DNA of 64,000 nucleotides from IMG/VR virus record IMGVR_UViG_3300027969_000044, positions 62,001 to 126,000 of that record, one strand, 5' to 3'. The notes beneath the pieces are model-generated. The model ran no database searches, was not told the origin of the DNA, and saw only the letters and a list, made by a program, of their open reading frames with translations. The position numbers were made by a program, and so were the translations under genes. Below, in pieces: positions 14,785 through 23,420 of the stretch. Position 1 is the stretch's first letter; each line of letters starts with the position of its first letter. The stretch is from a virus.

Positions 14785-15867
14785 ATGGCAGAGCAAATTT
14801 CCGCAAATCGTAGCGTTACTCCTAATGAAGCAAAACGTAGCCTACGTAAGTGTTTGAAGATTAAGCGTCCGGTCTTCATCTGGGGTGCCCCAGGTATTGG
14901 CAAATCCGATATTGTTAAACAACTTGGCGATGAATCCAATCGTGAAGTGATTGACGTGCGTTTATCACTTTGGGAACCTACCGACATTAAAGGTATTCCT
15001 TATTACAATTCCGACAAGGGCACAATGACTTGGGCTCCTCCATCAGAGCTCCCTACAGATCCAGAATCTACCGCAATTTTGTTCCTAGACGAACTTAACT
15101 CTGCGGCTCCTGCTACACAGGCCGCGGCCTATCAACTTATTCTAAACCGTCGTGTAGGTACTTACATCCTGCCAAAGGGCGTTAGCATTGTTGCCGCCGG
15201 TAACCGAGATAGCGACAAGGGTGTAACTTATCGTATGCCTGCTCCGTTGGCTAATCGCTTCCTTCACTTGGAATTAAAAACTAGTTTTGATGACTGGCTC
15301 CAGTGGGCTACTAACAATACCGTAAATGAACAGGTTGTTGGTTATTTGGGCTTTGCCAAACAAGACCTTTACGACTTTGACCCACGTAGCGGTAGCCGTT
15401 CTTTTGCTACTCCTCGCTCTTGGTCCTTTGTTAGCGAGTTGTTGGAAGATGACGACTTGGATGAAAACACGCTAACTGATTTGGTTGCTGGTGCTGTTGG
15501 CGAAGGTCTTGCTGTTAAGTTTATGGCACACCGTAAGGTTGCCAAGCAAATGCCAAATCCAATGGATATTCTAAAAGGTACCGTAGACAAGATTACAATT
15601 AAAGAAATCTCTGCTATGTATTCTTTGACTATTAGTATGTGCTACGAACTCCGTGATGCCGCAGAAAAGACTCCTAAAGAGTTTGATAAAATGGCAGATA
15701 ACTTCTTTAAATTCATTATGGATAACTTTCCAACTGAATTGGTTGTTATGGGTGCTAAGATTGCGCTTACACAATACGACTTGCCGTTTGATCCTCACGC
15801 AATGGACAATTTTGACAAGTTCCATAAGGTGTACGGCAAATACATCCATGCCGCTAACGCAAACTAA
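14785..15867 (+). CDS. MoxR-type AAA+ ATPase
   Basis: 360 residues. Walker A WGAPGIGKSDIV (near residue 33-44), Walker B ILFLDELNSA (near 97), sensor-1-like VAAGNRDSD (near 131) and the MPAPLANRF element carrying the arginine finger mark a MoxR/AAA_5-type ATPase. Such ATPases act with a VWA-domain partner to remodel proteins or insert metal cofactors, and a VWA gene follows directly. In T4-like phages of cyanobacteria related pairs are annotated as CobS/CobT-like, so a role in metal or protein remodelling is plausible but unproven. It has its own consensus promoter and a terminator-like hairpin after it. Confidence 0.82.
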   Translation: MAEQISANRSVTPNEAKRSLRKCLKIKRPVFIWGAPGIGKSDIVKQLGDESNREVIDVRLSLWEPTDIKGIPYYNSDKGTMTWAPPSELPTDPESTAILFLDELNSAAPATQAAAYQLILNRRVGTYILPKGVSIVAAGNRDSDKGVTYRMPAPLANRFLHLELKTSFDDWLQWATNNTVNEQVVGYLGFAKQDLYDFDPRSGSRSFATPRSWSFVSELLEDDDLDENTLTDLVAGAVGEGLAVKFMAHRKVAKQMPNPMDILKGTVDKITIKEISAMYSLTISMCYELRDAAEKTPKEFDKMADNFFKFIMDNFPTELVVMGAKIALTQYDLPFDPHAMDNFDKFHKVYGKYIHAANAN

Positions 15868-15873
15868 AATGGT

Positions 15874-15895
15874 AAAATGGGCTCTTGCCCATTTT
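15874..15895. terminator. Hairpin with A/T flanks between the ATPase and VWA genes
   Basis: AAAATGGGC (15874-15882) pairs with GCCCATTTT (15887-15895) around a TCTT loop. The stem ends in a T-run, as intrinsic terminators do. It probably reduces read-through from the ATPase gene and also carries the -35 box of the next promoter. Confidence 0.55.
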
Positions 15896-15913
15896 ATGTT
15901 TTCAGCGTATAAT
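15885..15913 (+). promoter_or_regulatory. Predicted sigma70 promoter for the VWA gene
   Basis: TATAAT at 15908-15913 is a perfect -10 box. TTGCCC at 15885-15890 lies 17 bases upstream but matches only four of six -35 positions. A strong AAGGAG ribosome site at 15929-15934 follows. The -35 box lies in the 3' arm of the upstream hairpin. Confidence 0.5.
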
Positions 15914-15939
15914 TATATGTATAGTAACAAGGAGCTCAA

Positions 15940-17205
15940 ATGTCTAGTGTAATGAAAGCAGAAAAGCAAGGCAAAGTTCTTGCTAAAGAATATACAGACG
16001 CAGAAAAAGCAAAGGCCGTTGACACACTGATTACAGCCCGTGTCCGTTTGCTGTTGCGTCATCCCTTTTTTGGTAACATGGCAACCCGCCTGCGCCTAGT
16101 AGACGGCAGTGACTGGTGTAGTACTCTTGCTACAGACGGTCGTACATTTTACTACAATGTTGGCTTTGTCAATAAATGTGATGCTACAGAAATGGAATTT
16201 GGCTTCGCACACGAAGTTCTACACAACGTATTTGATCACATGGGTCGTCGTCAAAGTCGCGATCCCCAGTTGTCTAATATTGCCGCAGACTATGCCGCTA
16301 ATCAAATTCTTGTAGATGAGAAAATTGGAGCAGTGCCTAAGTTTATTAAAATCTTCCAAGATCATAAGTACCGCGGTAAAAGCTACGAAGAAATTTACGA
16401 AGAGTTAGAAGCTAAGGCTATTAAAATTGATTTCTCCAAACTTGGAGAATTGCTAGACGAGCACTTGGACGGTGAAGGAGAAGACGGACAAGACGGACAA
16501 GACGGTGAAGAAATTGACGGTAGCGGTAAAGGCAAAGGACGTCCTAAACTTTCTGAAGAAGAAAAGAAAAAGATTAAAGACGAAATTAAAGAGGCAATGA
16601 TCTCTGCGATGCAGAATACCGAGGCAGGTCGTATGCCCGCAGGTATTGCTCGTTTAGTTAAGGACTTTACTGAGCCTAAAATGGACTGGCGTGAAATGTT
16701 GCGTATGAATATTCAAAGCATTTTCAAAAGCAATTTTAGTTTTAACCGTCCTAATCGTAAGTCACAACATTGCGGAGCAATTTTGCCCGGAATGATGAAC
16801 GATGAAACAATTGATGTAAGTGTCTGTATTGACATGTCAGGTAGTATTTCTGACAAAATGGCTAAAGACTTCTTGTCAGAAGTTAAAGGCATTATGGAAG
16901 AATATGTAGACTTCAAATTAGACTTGTGGTGCTTTGACACAGAAGTATACGAGTACAAGCGTTTTACTGGTGACACAGCCGATGAAATTAACGACTACGA
17001 ATGTAAAGGTGGTGGCGGTACTGATTTTGATGCTAACTATCGCTTTATGAAAGACGAACTAATTGAGCCTAAAAAACTCATTATGTTTACTGATGGATAT
17101 CCTTGCGGTAGTTGGGGTGATGAAGATTACTGCGATACGCTGTTTATTATCCATGGTAACGAAACCATAAAGCCGCCATTCGGCCAAGTAGCATATTATA
17201 AATAA
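15940..17205 (+). CDS. Metallopeptidase-like protein with C-terminal VWA domain (partner of the MoxR ATPase)
   Basis: 421 residues in two parts. The N-terminal part has FAHEVLHNVFDH near residue 88-99, an HExxH-type zinc site as in the putative metallopeptidase (DUF2201-like) family. Between them is an acidic, Gly/Asp/Gln-rich linker (near 180-200). The C-terminal half is a von Willebrand A fold with the MIDAS motif CIDMSGSIS near 291, GGGTDFDA near 350 and FTDGYPCG near 374. Paired with the upstream ATPase this matches MoxR-VWA systems. Its phage role is unknown. A NATAAATA box overlaps its stop. Confidence 0.8.
   Translation: MSSVMKAEKQGKVLAKEYTDAEKAKAVDTLITARVRLLLRHPFFGNMATRLRLVDGSDWCSTLATDGRTFYYNVGFVNKCDATEMEFGFAHEVLHNVFDHMGRRQSRDPQLSNIAADYAANQILVDEKIGAVPKFIKIFQDHKYRGKSYEEIYEELEAKAIKIDFSKLGELLDEHLDGEGEDGQDGQDGEEIDGSGKGKGRPKLSEEEKKKIKDEIKEAMISAMQNTEAGRMPAGIARLVKDFTEPKMDWREMLRMNIQSIFKSNFSFNRPNRKSQHCGAILPGMMNDETIDVSVCIDMSGSISDKMAKDFLSEVKGIMEEYVDFKLDLWCFDTEVYEYKRFTGDTADEINDYECKGGGGTDFDANYRFMKDELIEPKKLIMFTDGYPCGSWGDEDYCDTLFIIHGNETIKPPFGQVAYYK
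17197..17204 (+). promoter_or_regulatory. Possible T4-type late promoter
   Basis: An exact TATAAATA at 17197-17204, overlapping the last codons and stop of the VWA gene. The next three genes could be late genes. The expected leader before the ATG at 17220 is only about 10 bases and shows no ribosome site, so this may be coincidence. Confidence 0.35.
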
Positions 17206-17219
17206 AGTACGTATATAAA

Positions 17220-17504
17220 ATGGCGTTAGTTAGAAATAAGGTAAACCCGTTAAATGTGTTAGGTGTAAGAAAGCTAAAACATTTACCGCCCAATTTTGCC
17301 AAGATTACTCTTTCGTTTGAATATATACATAAGATTAAAGATATTGATAGATGGATTTACGCTAACCTAGATAGTAGGTATTGTATCCGAAATATCCAAA
17401 CAGTTGGTAATGACAATAAACTTGTTATGGTAACTGAAGTAGGTATGGAAGACGCAAAAGAGTTAACCTTTCTATCGCTATCTTGTCCATATCTGAACAA
17501 CTAA
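17220..17504 (+). CDS. Conserved-looking phage protein of unknown function
   Basis: 94 residues. Strand-helix pattern with KITLSFEYIHKIKDIDRWIY and a C-terminal VTEVGMEDAKELTFLSLSCP helix. No catalytic motif. Followed immediately by an AAGGAG ribosome site for the next gene, which suggests an operon of three. Confidence 0.6.
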   Translation: MALVRNKVNPLNVLGVRKLKHLPPNFAKITLSFEYIHKIKDIDRWIYANLDSRYCIRNIQTVGNDNKLVMVTEVGMEDAKELTFLSLSCPYLNN

Positions 17505-17514
17505 GGAGAAATTG

Positions 17515-17748
17515 ATGTCAGAAGCAGAACAACAAGTAGATCAAACCGCAGAAGAGCAAGCACCCGCTCAACCGGATCTTACTATTACAGATTTACAAAA
17601 TCTAAGAGCAATCATCGACGTAGCATCTACACGTGGCGCATTCAAAGCCGCAGAAATGGCCGCTGTCGGGACTGTCTTTAATAAGTTGGATGCGTTTTTG
17701 AATGCCGTAGCACCAGCACAGCAAGCACAAACACCTCCAGCACAATAA
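17515..17748 (+). CDS. Small acidic protein, possibly structural or scaffold
   Basis: 77 residues from the ATG at 17515 (a TTG three bases upstream is less likely), preceded by AAGGAG. Gln/Ala/Glu-rich N-terminus, a central helix (LTITDLQNLRAIIDVAS) and a Pro/Gln/Ala-rich tail. This low-complexity, helix-in-the-middle layout is common in T4-like phage small proteins. No further assignment. Confidence 0.58.
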   Translation: MSEAEQQVDQTAEEQAPAQPDLTITDLQNLRAIIDVASTRGAFKAAEMAAVGTVFNKLDAFLNAVAPAQQAQTPPAQ

Positions 17749-17758
17749 GGAGAATGTC

Positions 17759-18385
17759 ATGAAACATATCGGCAAAATGAAAAACAATGGCGCAAAAATT
17801 GCTATTGTTTTCCGCACATTACCAGGCGATGTCCACAGCGCCTTAGTTGTAGCATCAAATGGACTACCTGACATGTACCACGATTCTTTTATGTCAGTAT
17901 TAGAACATTCAAGTGGTCAGTCAGCAAATGAATTAGCGGACATTTTGGCCGTTCGCAAGTTTCCAGATGGTAACAATATTCTTGAATGGCTCCACGGTGG
18001 CGGCCACTTAAAGAAAGTTTCTACTAAGGCAGTTGTAATGACTCCTGATAGTAAAACTATGGTACCACTTGACGAGTTGAATAGAATTATTGCTGAGCAA
18101 AAAGGTTTGTCTAGCGTAGAAGATCTAAATCCTGCTCCAGTCGGAGAAGCAATAGCATCTCAGAAAGAACAAGCCGCTGGCGCTTATTCTGGAAAAGAAG
18201 TTAAGGAACCCGAAGTTACAGAAGAGTCTAAGTCAAACGCAAGCGCCGCTGGTTTTGAACTAACTCCATCTGAAATGAGATCACGTGCTGATGCGTTGTT
18301 TAAAGAAGCACAACGTTTACGTAAAGAAGCCGATGCTGTTGATCCACCAAAGAAGAAAGCAAAAGCTGAAGAAGCTGAAGCATAA
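17759..18385 (+). CDS. Conserved-looking phage protein of unknown function
   Basis: 208 residues with GGAG eight bases before the start. The N-terminal 110 residues look globular (AKIAIVFRTLPGDVHSALVV, then LPDMYHDSFMSVLE). The C-terminal 100 residues are Ala, Glu and Lys rich, ending in a strongly charged helix (RADALFKEAQRLRKEADAVD). Related proteins with this N-terminal half occur in T4-like phages of aquatic bacteria. It closes the + strand array and is followed at once by a terminator. Confidence 0.65.
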   Translation: MKHIGKMKNNGAKIAIVFRTLPGDVHSALVVASNGLPDMYHDSFMSVLEHSSGQSANELADILAVRKFPDGNNILEWLHGGGHLKKVSTKAVVMTPDSKTMVPLDELNRIIAEQKGLSSVEDLNPAPVGEAIASQKEQAAGAYSGKEVKEPEVTEESKSNASAAGFELTPSEMRSRADALFKEAQRLRKEADAVDPPKKKAKAEEAEA

Positions 18386-18413
18386 AAAAAGCACCCCTGG
18401 GGTGCTTTTTTTT
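18384..18413. terminator. Bidirectional intrinsic terminator between converging gene blocks
   Basis: An A-run, GCACCCC, a one- to four-base loop, GGGGTGC and a T-run form a long perfect hairpin. The poly-A/poly-T flanks make it work on either strand, and it sits exactly between the last + strand gene and the first - strand gene. Confidence 0.85.
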
Positions 18414-18416
18414 GAC

Positions 18417-19775
18417 TTAGTTTAAGTCTACCCAAGCAGTACCATTGTACCCTTGGAATTTAGTTCCGGTTAATATTAATGTTCCAGACGCAGGGGTGCC
18501 TACGTATGCGGCATCACGTAATGTGGTATTAGCATATACAGGAACTGCTAATCCTGTTAAAGAAACACTATCAGCAACAACGTTGGTAGCATATATAGTA
18601 TCAAATTTCTGAGTAGGTGTTCCGATTGTAGGATTTAATAGTCCGTTTGATTGATCCGGCAATAATGTTCTAACTGTAGCTGTAGTAACTGACGCAGAAT
18701 ATGAAGTGATATTACGAACATAAGCATTATTAAAACGGTACGGGTCGTTTCCTGGAGTGCCTGTTTTTCCTAAATTTGTTAGGTAATTAATGTTAGCAGA
18801 TCTAGTAGAAGGAAGAACATTAACTTCTCCGGCGGCGTCGCCAACTTGAAAGTTAACTACATCAATTAAGCCGCCGCCTGAACCTACGTTAACACGTACT
18901 GCTAACTTACCACCTGGAATCAAATTAGCAAGAGATGTACTATTATCGTCTTCTGATTTTAATCGAGTTGTATAAGATCCGCTTGAAGCTTGAATATCAA
19001 GCCCTTCTTTATTGTCAATGTATAATTTACTAGATAAGCGTGGTGTCGATTTAAAGACAAACTGATCTGAAGAATAACTGTTAAACAACTTAGAGTTAGC
19101 AGATGTTCCCCATAATGAAATTGTCGGAACACCTGTTGCGCTACTATCTTCAGTTGGACTTATACCTGTATCTTTATTAGAACCTGCTAGTGTAATACCC
19201 TTTTTAACATAGAAAAACTCTGCCTTAACTGATTCAGTTGACGCTACAGTAAATGCCTCTGGACTTGTAATGGCTACTGTATATTTTGTGCCGTTTGTTT
19301 TTTGTATGTTATGCTGTAATACTCTGTGTAAAGCACCATTAATGTCATATAAACTAGCAACTTCCATTAAGTTATTAGCATTTTCTCCGCTAATTTGCGG
19401 GCCAATAACTATGTAATTTGTACCATCAAAGTATTTTAACTTGGAAACAGATTCGTCATACCATAAATCTGTTTTAACAGAACTAGTAGGCTGAGTAATT
19501 CCGCTTTCGATATTAGCAAGAGGCTTGTAAGTAGAACCAATATAAACTTTTAACTTTCCATTAGTACTATCATACCATAGTTGTCCTGTTAAACTTTTAG
19601 TTGGTTGTAATTTACCGGAAAAGTTTTCAAGCAATTTAACAAGGTCTTGATTTACGATTGCTCCGTATCCGGAATAGTTTTTTCCAACAAATACAAGATC
19701 CGTAGTAGAGTCGAGTGACCCGTCTTCTACTGTGGTCAACTTGTTGCCGTTTGTTTTGTATAATGTATAACTCAT
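18417..19775 (-). CDS. Tail fibre-like structural protein, paralogue 1
   Basis: 452 residues. The N-terminal 140 residues share a block with three neighbouring genes: VFVGKNYSGYGAIVNQDLVKLLENF, then SLTGQLWYDSTNGKLKVYIG (here shortened to key runs VGKN...YG, LLENF, GQLWYD and KLKVY). The block probably anchors each fibre to the baseplate. The remainder is beta-rich, Ser/Thr/Gly-rich shaft with no collar domain, ending in a short GYNGTAWVDLN knob. As the last gene of the block it is the most exposed to variation. A NATAAATA box lies 17 bases upstream of its start. Confidence 0.72.
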   Translation of the reverse strand: MSYTLYKTNGNKLTTVEDGSLDSTTDLVFVGKNYSGYGAIVNQDLVKLLENFSGKLQPTKSLTGQLWYDSTNGKLKVYIGSTYKPLANIESGITQPTSSVKTDLWYDESVSKLKYFDGTNYIVIGPQISGENANNLMEVASLYDINGALHRVLQHNIQKTNGTKYTVAITSPEAFTVASTESVKAEFFYVKKGITLAGSNKDTGISPTEDSSATGVPTISLWGTSANSKLFNSYSSDQFVFKSTPRLSSKLYIDNKEGLDIQASSGSYTTRLKSEDDNSTSLANLIPGGKLAVRVNVGSGGGLIDVVNFQVGDAAGEVNVLPSTRSANINYLTNLGKTGTPGNDPYRFNNAYVRNITSYSASVTTATVRTLLPDQSNGLLNPTIGTPTQKFDTIYATNVVADSVSLTGLAVPVYANTTLRDAAYVGTPASGTLILTGTKFQGYNGTAWVDLN

Positions 19776-19791
19776 ATTTGTCTCTGCTCTT

Positions 19792-19799
19792 TATTTATT
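19792..19799 (-). promoter_or_regulatory. Possible late promoter (AATAAATA)
   Basis: Read on the - strand, AATAAATA fits NATAAATA and lies upstream of the fibre gene at 18417-19775, overlapping the stop of the Gly-rich adhesin gene. The expected leader is about 11 bases, so it is a tentative call. Confidence 0.35.
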
Positions 19800-21261
19800 A
19801 ACCGTAATTTCCACTAGTAAAAGACTCCGGAATAGGAGCACCGCCACTAACAAGTTTCCAAACTCCGTTAGCTTTAGTCCAAGAATTCCGTATTTCTTTC
19901 CACTGTGTTCCTACTTTTATATAGTTGCTTGTAATTTGTTTCCAGCTTCCGCCGACTTTAACTTTACCAGAACCTAATTCTGAAAATGTAACGGAGCAGT
20001 ATCCATTAGAACCGTTGAACGGGCCACCTCCCCATCTACCAATTTTACTAAAAGAATATAAGGGATTTATATAATTTGATCCACCATATGCGCCACTACT
20101 TGGAGCATCATCGTAATATATAAATCCTCCGGCAGCACCTCCTACATAACCACCTCCACCTCCGGGAGTACCGCCAATGTCATATCCATTAGACCCGTCT
20201 TGGCCAGCACCATACGTATAGATATCCGGATTTGATCCGGAGCCTGCCTCGCCGGCATCATATCCTGCTCCGCCGGCAGCACCGTGGCCACCTTCTGCGC
20301 CGCCACCGCCGCCGCCTCCGGCAATTACAACAAGGGTGCCGTTTAAAAAAACTGCACTACCACCGCCGCCGCCGCCGGCGCCCGGATATATGTAATTACC
20401 GTCAGGGTATGTATTACCTCCATTGCCACCTCTCAACCAGTATGTATTAGCAGGAGGTTGTGGCTGAAGCCGTGTATGCCAAATAACTGTACCAACTGCT
20501 GCCGCGGCTTTTAATTGGGGAGTTAATCCTGTATCTGGGTCAACTTCAAAATAACCATAATAATAACCCCAGTCGAAGCCGCCACCGTAGTCCACAACCG
20601 GGTCAGTTCCTCGAGCAATCTCAACAGCAAACCCTGCTGGGCCTCCCCAATTAGATACTGCCATTGTAATAAGATGATTTCCCTGTGTAAGGGACATGTC
20701 CGCATATGTACCGTAGACACTTTGAAAGTCACTTGTATTGATAATATTACTACCATCAACATACAAATTCATCCAGTTATCGCATTCTGCTCGAATACGA
20801 TATGTTCCGGTTTCAGGAACATAAAATGTTCTAGTAACTGTAGATGTTGCGTTAACAGGATTTACTCCGTCCGGGTTTACCCAAACAGCATAATCATTCA
20901 TAAACTGAGACCATGCCCAACTTAAGGTAACTGGCCAAACTTGTCCTGAACCTATGCCGGATGTAAAATCACCGATCTTCGGTCCTCTACCTCCAGGGCC
21001 GCCGTAAAAATTATACCCACCTCGTTGGCCACCTTCACCTAGATATACTTCTAATGTGTCTCCGGCTTTTACAGGAATACTACCTTTAAGGATAGCACCA
21101 TATCCTCCACCGCCGCCCCCTGCGTAATAGGCCTGGCCACCTTGGCCACCGCCAGCACCTGCTAATTCAATATCAACGGTAGGGGTATATCCATTAGGTA
21201 TTGTCAAGGTATAGTACCCTGCCGACCAACCTAGAGTTTTAACAACTTGGCGTGTTGACAT
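19798..21261 (-). CDS. Glycine-rich adhesin-like tail protein
   Basis: 487 residues, 25-30% Gly. Long Gly runs (GGGGGGYGA near residue 48, several GGGGG near 290-380) match the polyglycine architecture of T-even gp38-type adhesins that cap long tail fibres. A central segment, TFYVPETGTYRIRAECDNWM near residue 146 with LYVDGSN and SLTQGNHLITMAV, looks like a PA14-type or carbohydrate-binding beta sandwich. The C-terminus has three Trp-Lys repeats (GGSWKQI, GTQWKEI, NGVWKLV). Its place between fibre paralogues supports a receptor-binding role, inferred from architecture. Confidence 0.62.
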   Translation of the reverse strand: MSTRQVVKTLGWSAGYYTLTIPNGYTPTVDIELAGAGGGQGGQAYYAGGGGGGYGAILKGSIPVKAGDTLEVYLGEGGQRGGYNFYGGPGGRGPKIGDFTSGIGSGQVWPVTLSWAWSQFMNDYAVWVNPDGVNPVNATSTVTRTFYVPETGTYRIRAECDNWMNLYVDGSNIINTSDFQSVYGTYADMSLTQGNHLITMAVSNWGGPAGFAVEIARGTDPVVDYGGGFDWGYYYGYFEVDPDTGLTPQLKAAAAVGTVIWHTRLQPQPPANTYWLRGGNGGNTYPDGNYIYPGAGGGGGGSAVFLNGTLVVIAGGGGGGGAEGGHGAAGGAGYDAGEAGSGSNPDIYTYGAGQDGSNGYDIGGTPGGGGGYVGGAAGGFIYYDDAPSSGAYGGSNYINPLYSFSKIGRWGGGPFNGSNGYCSVTFSELGSGKVKVGGSWKQITSNYIKVGTQWKEIRNSWTKANGVWKLVSGGAPIPESFTSGNYG

Positions 21262-23394
21262 TTATGCTTCCCTCTGGAACCAGAAATCGCCGTCAACTCC
21301 TTGATCGTTTGTCGGAGCACTTGTACTAATAAATTTATTAGAACCATTCCATAAAACAGAATTATCTGCTACTCCGTGTAATGCGTTACATCCAATATCA
21401 CCATTAACATCCAAGGCGTACCTAGGAGATTGTGTTTTAACACCGACACCCCCTACAGCATTTAGATATAGACTATCTTGTATTGCGCCACTCGGATCAT
21501 TAGCAACTCCAATTTCTAATACAGTTTTTTCTCCAGATACAGCATAATAGCTCATCCATGCTGTATCTCCGCTGCCGCCGCCGGGATCATTAGGGAATCT
21601 AATACCATTGCTTGCGCCAGCAGATGGATAGAATTTTACTGCCGATGCTGAAGTAGCGGAAACATCAGTAGTAGATACCGTTGTAGCATATACGTCGCCT
21701 GTTAAAGTACCAGTTACATTACCTGTTACTCTTCCAGTAAACACAGCGTCTGTGCCGGCGCCGTTATCAAGAATTCTAGTACCATTAGACGCAATTATGT
21801 CGCCTGTTAAGTTACCCACTACGTTACCAACAACAGGTCCTGTATGTGTTCCGGCTGTGTTGCCTACAAGATTACCTGTTACGTTACCTGTTACAGCACC
21901 TACAACAGGTCCTGTATGTGTACCGACTGTATTACCTGTTACATTCCCCGAAATATTACCTGTAATATTACCTACAACAGGTCCTGTATGTGTACCGGCT
22001 GTGTTGCCTACAAGATTACCTGTTACGTTACCCACTACAGGTCCTGTATGTGTACCAGATGTATTACCTGTAATGTTACCGGTAACATCTCCAGTAACTG
22101 CTCCCCTTAGAGGACCTAAAAATTCTGTTGCTTTAATCTGTCCTGTACCTGTACGTTTAGCAATAGTATTAATTGTGGCATTTTCATCTGGTAAGAAAGT
22201 ATTTCCGTTCCCGTCAATTAATGCTGTAGCTTGCCATGTACTTCCACTACCTAATAGCCATTGTCCTTGAATTGTTCCTACAGCAGGTACGCTTCCAGAT
22301 GTTAAAAAAATTGTACTAAGATATCGTGAAGTTAATTTACTGTTTGTAGTTAATCTCCAATCACCCTCTAGTGTTCCTATATTAGTTTCGTTACCTGATG
22401 ATACTTGATATGTAAAAAAGTTTTTCCACCTTGAAGCAGTTGACCCTAAGATAACATTGTTATCGTTAAATGGTCTTACTTTACTATTTGTACCAACAAC
22501 AATATCGCCTAAGAATTCTAATTCTTTTAAGGCAGATCCTGATGTAACAGCATTAGTGTATACAGCATCAAACGGTTGTAAATTACTACCAACTGTAGTA
22601 TTAACACTATACGGAACTAGACTAGTTCCGTTTACAATAACATTGTTGACTCCAGAATTTAAAACTAAGTTGCCATTTGAATCAGATGCAACAGAGCTGT
22701 TAGATCCTAGTTTAATACCGCTTGAAAAATTCCATTGAGTATTAATTGTTTCAGCATTAGTACGACTAGGAATATCAAGTCCTCTAATTGACGCACCGTC
22801 TTTTAAAGTTAATCCCCTAACTAAGCTAGTAAATCCTGAAGCAAATTCTGCCTCATTACCACCTATAGAAAATGCATCTTTTGAATATATGCCCAGTACA
22901 TCGTTGTCAACTGAGATGTTGATTACAGCATGAGCAGTATCATTAATGTCTTTAATACTTTTAGAAACTAATTTAGTAACACCAAATCCGGTTGTAACTT
23001 CTGGGCCAACTAAAATAAATTCCTCAGCAGTTGCTGAAGTTTTAACCCATATTTGTTTATTAGCAGAATCAAACCAAAAATCACCTAACTTTAAATTAGT
23101 AGGCTGTGTTGCTGATGTTTGAGAAACTGCTAACCCTCTCCATATGGTCCCGTCATAAACTTTTAAACTATTTGCGCTTTTATCAAACCAAGTTTGCCCG
23201 ATCATTTTATGTTCTGGGGCAGTAGTACTGGCAAAATTTTCTAGTAGATAAAGAAAGTTTTCATTTTGCCTAGTTCCATAACTTGTAACATTCTTACCAA
23301 TAAGAAACAGACTAGTTGATACCTGATCGTCTACTGATCCATCGGCAATAGTTACTAGACTTGTTCCATCATAGGTCTTTAAACTGTATGGCAT
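21262..23394 (-). CDS. Tail fibre-like structural protein, paralogue 2, with GNVTGN tandem repeats
   Basis: 710 residues. The shared fibre N-terminal block (LIGKN..YG, LLENF, GQTWFD, SLKVYD) covers residues 1-150. Residues about 430-550 are a tandem array of GNVTGNxxGNTxGTHTGPVV units, a repeat seen in phage fibre shafts and expected to form a beta-helical or trimeric stalk. The C-terminal third has a PNDPGGGSGDTAWMSYYA stretch and a carboxy-terminal NDQGVDGDFWFQREA end. It ends 1 base after the neighbouring start, so the two genes are coupled. Function as a host-contact fibre is inferred. Confidence 0.75.
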   Translation of the reverse strand: MPYSLKTYDGTSLVTIADGSVDDQVSTSLFLIGKNVTSYGTRQNENFLYLLENFASTTAPEHKMIGQTWFDKSANSLKVYDGTIWRGLAVSQTSATQPTNLKLGDFWFDSANKQIWVKTSATAEEFILVGPEVTTGFGVTKLVSKSIKDINDTAHAVINISVDNDVLGIYSKDAFSIGGNEAEFASGFTSLVRGLTLKDGASIRGLDIPSRTNAETINTQWNFSSGIKLGSNSSVASDSNGNLVLNSGVNNVIVNGTSLVPYSVNTTVGSNLQPFDAVYTNAVTSGSALKELEFLGDIVVGTNSKVRPFNDNNVILGSTASRWKNFFTYQVSSGNETNIGTLEGDWRLTTNSKLTSRYLSTIFLTSGSVPAVGTIQGQWLLGSGSTWQATALIDGNGNTFLPDENATINTIAKRTGTGQIKATEFLGPLRGAVTGDVTGNITGNTSGTHTGPVVGNVTGNLVGNTAGTHTGPVVGNITGNISGNVTGNTVGTHTGPVVGAVTGNVTGNLVGNTAGTHTGPVVGNVVGNLTGDIIASNGTRILDNGAGTDAVFTGRVTGNVTGTLTGDVYATTVSTTDVSATSASAVKFYPSAGASNGIRFPNDPGGGSGDTAWMSYYAVSGEKTVLEIGVANDPSGAIQDSLYLNAVGGVGVKTQSPRYALDVNGDIGCNALHGVADNSVLWNGSNKFISTSAPTNDQGVDGDFWFQREA
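21831..22032. repeat. Direct repeats encoding the fibre stalk
   Basis: A 58-base segment at 21831-21888 recurs at 21975-22032 with one mismatch. Shorter copies of the core ACAGGTCCTGTATGTGT appear at four places about 70 bases apart. They encode the GTHTGPVVGN units of the fibre gene on the - strand. Recombination between them could change stalk length. Confidence 0.75.
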
Positions 23395-23420
23395 AATTAA
23401 TTCTTTCCTTTATATTAAGT

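Noticed and set aside
21831-22032. Regularly spaced repeats looking like a CRISPR array
   Set aside because: They lie in frame within a fibre gene, encode the protein repeat, and the spacers also repeat.
21752-22270. A long + strand ORF opposite the fibre stalk (172 codons, Pro/Val/Leu repeats)
   Set aside because: It is the antisense translation of the GNVTGN repeats and has no ribosome site or neighbours on that strand.
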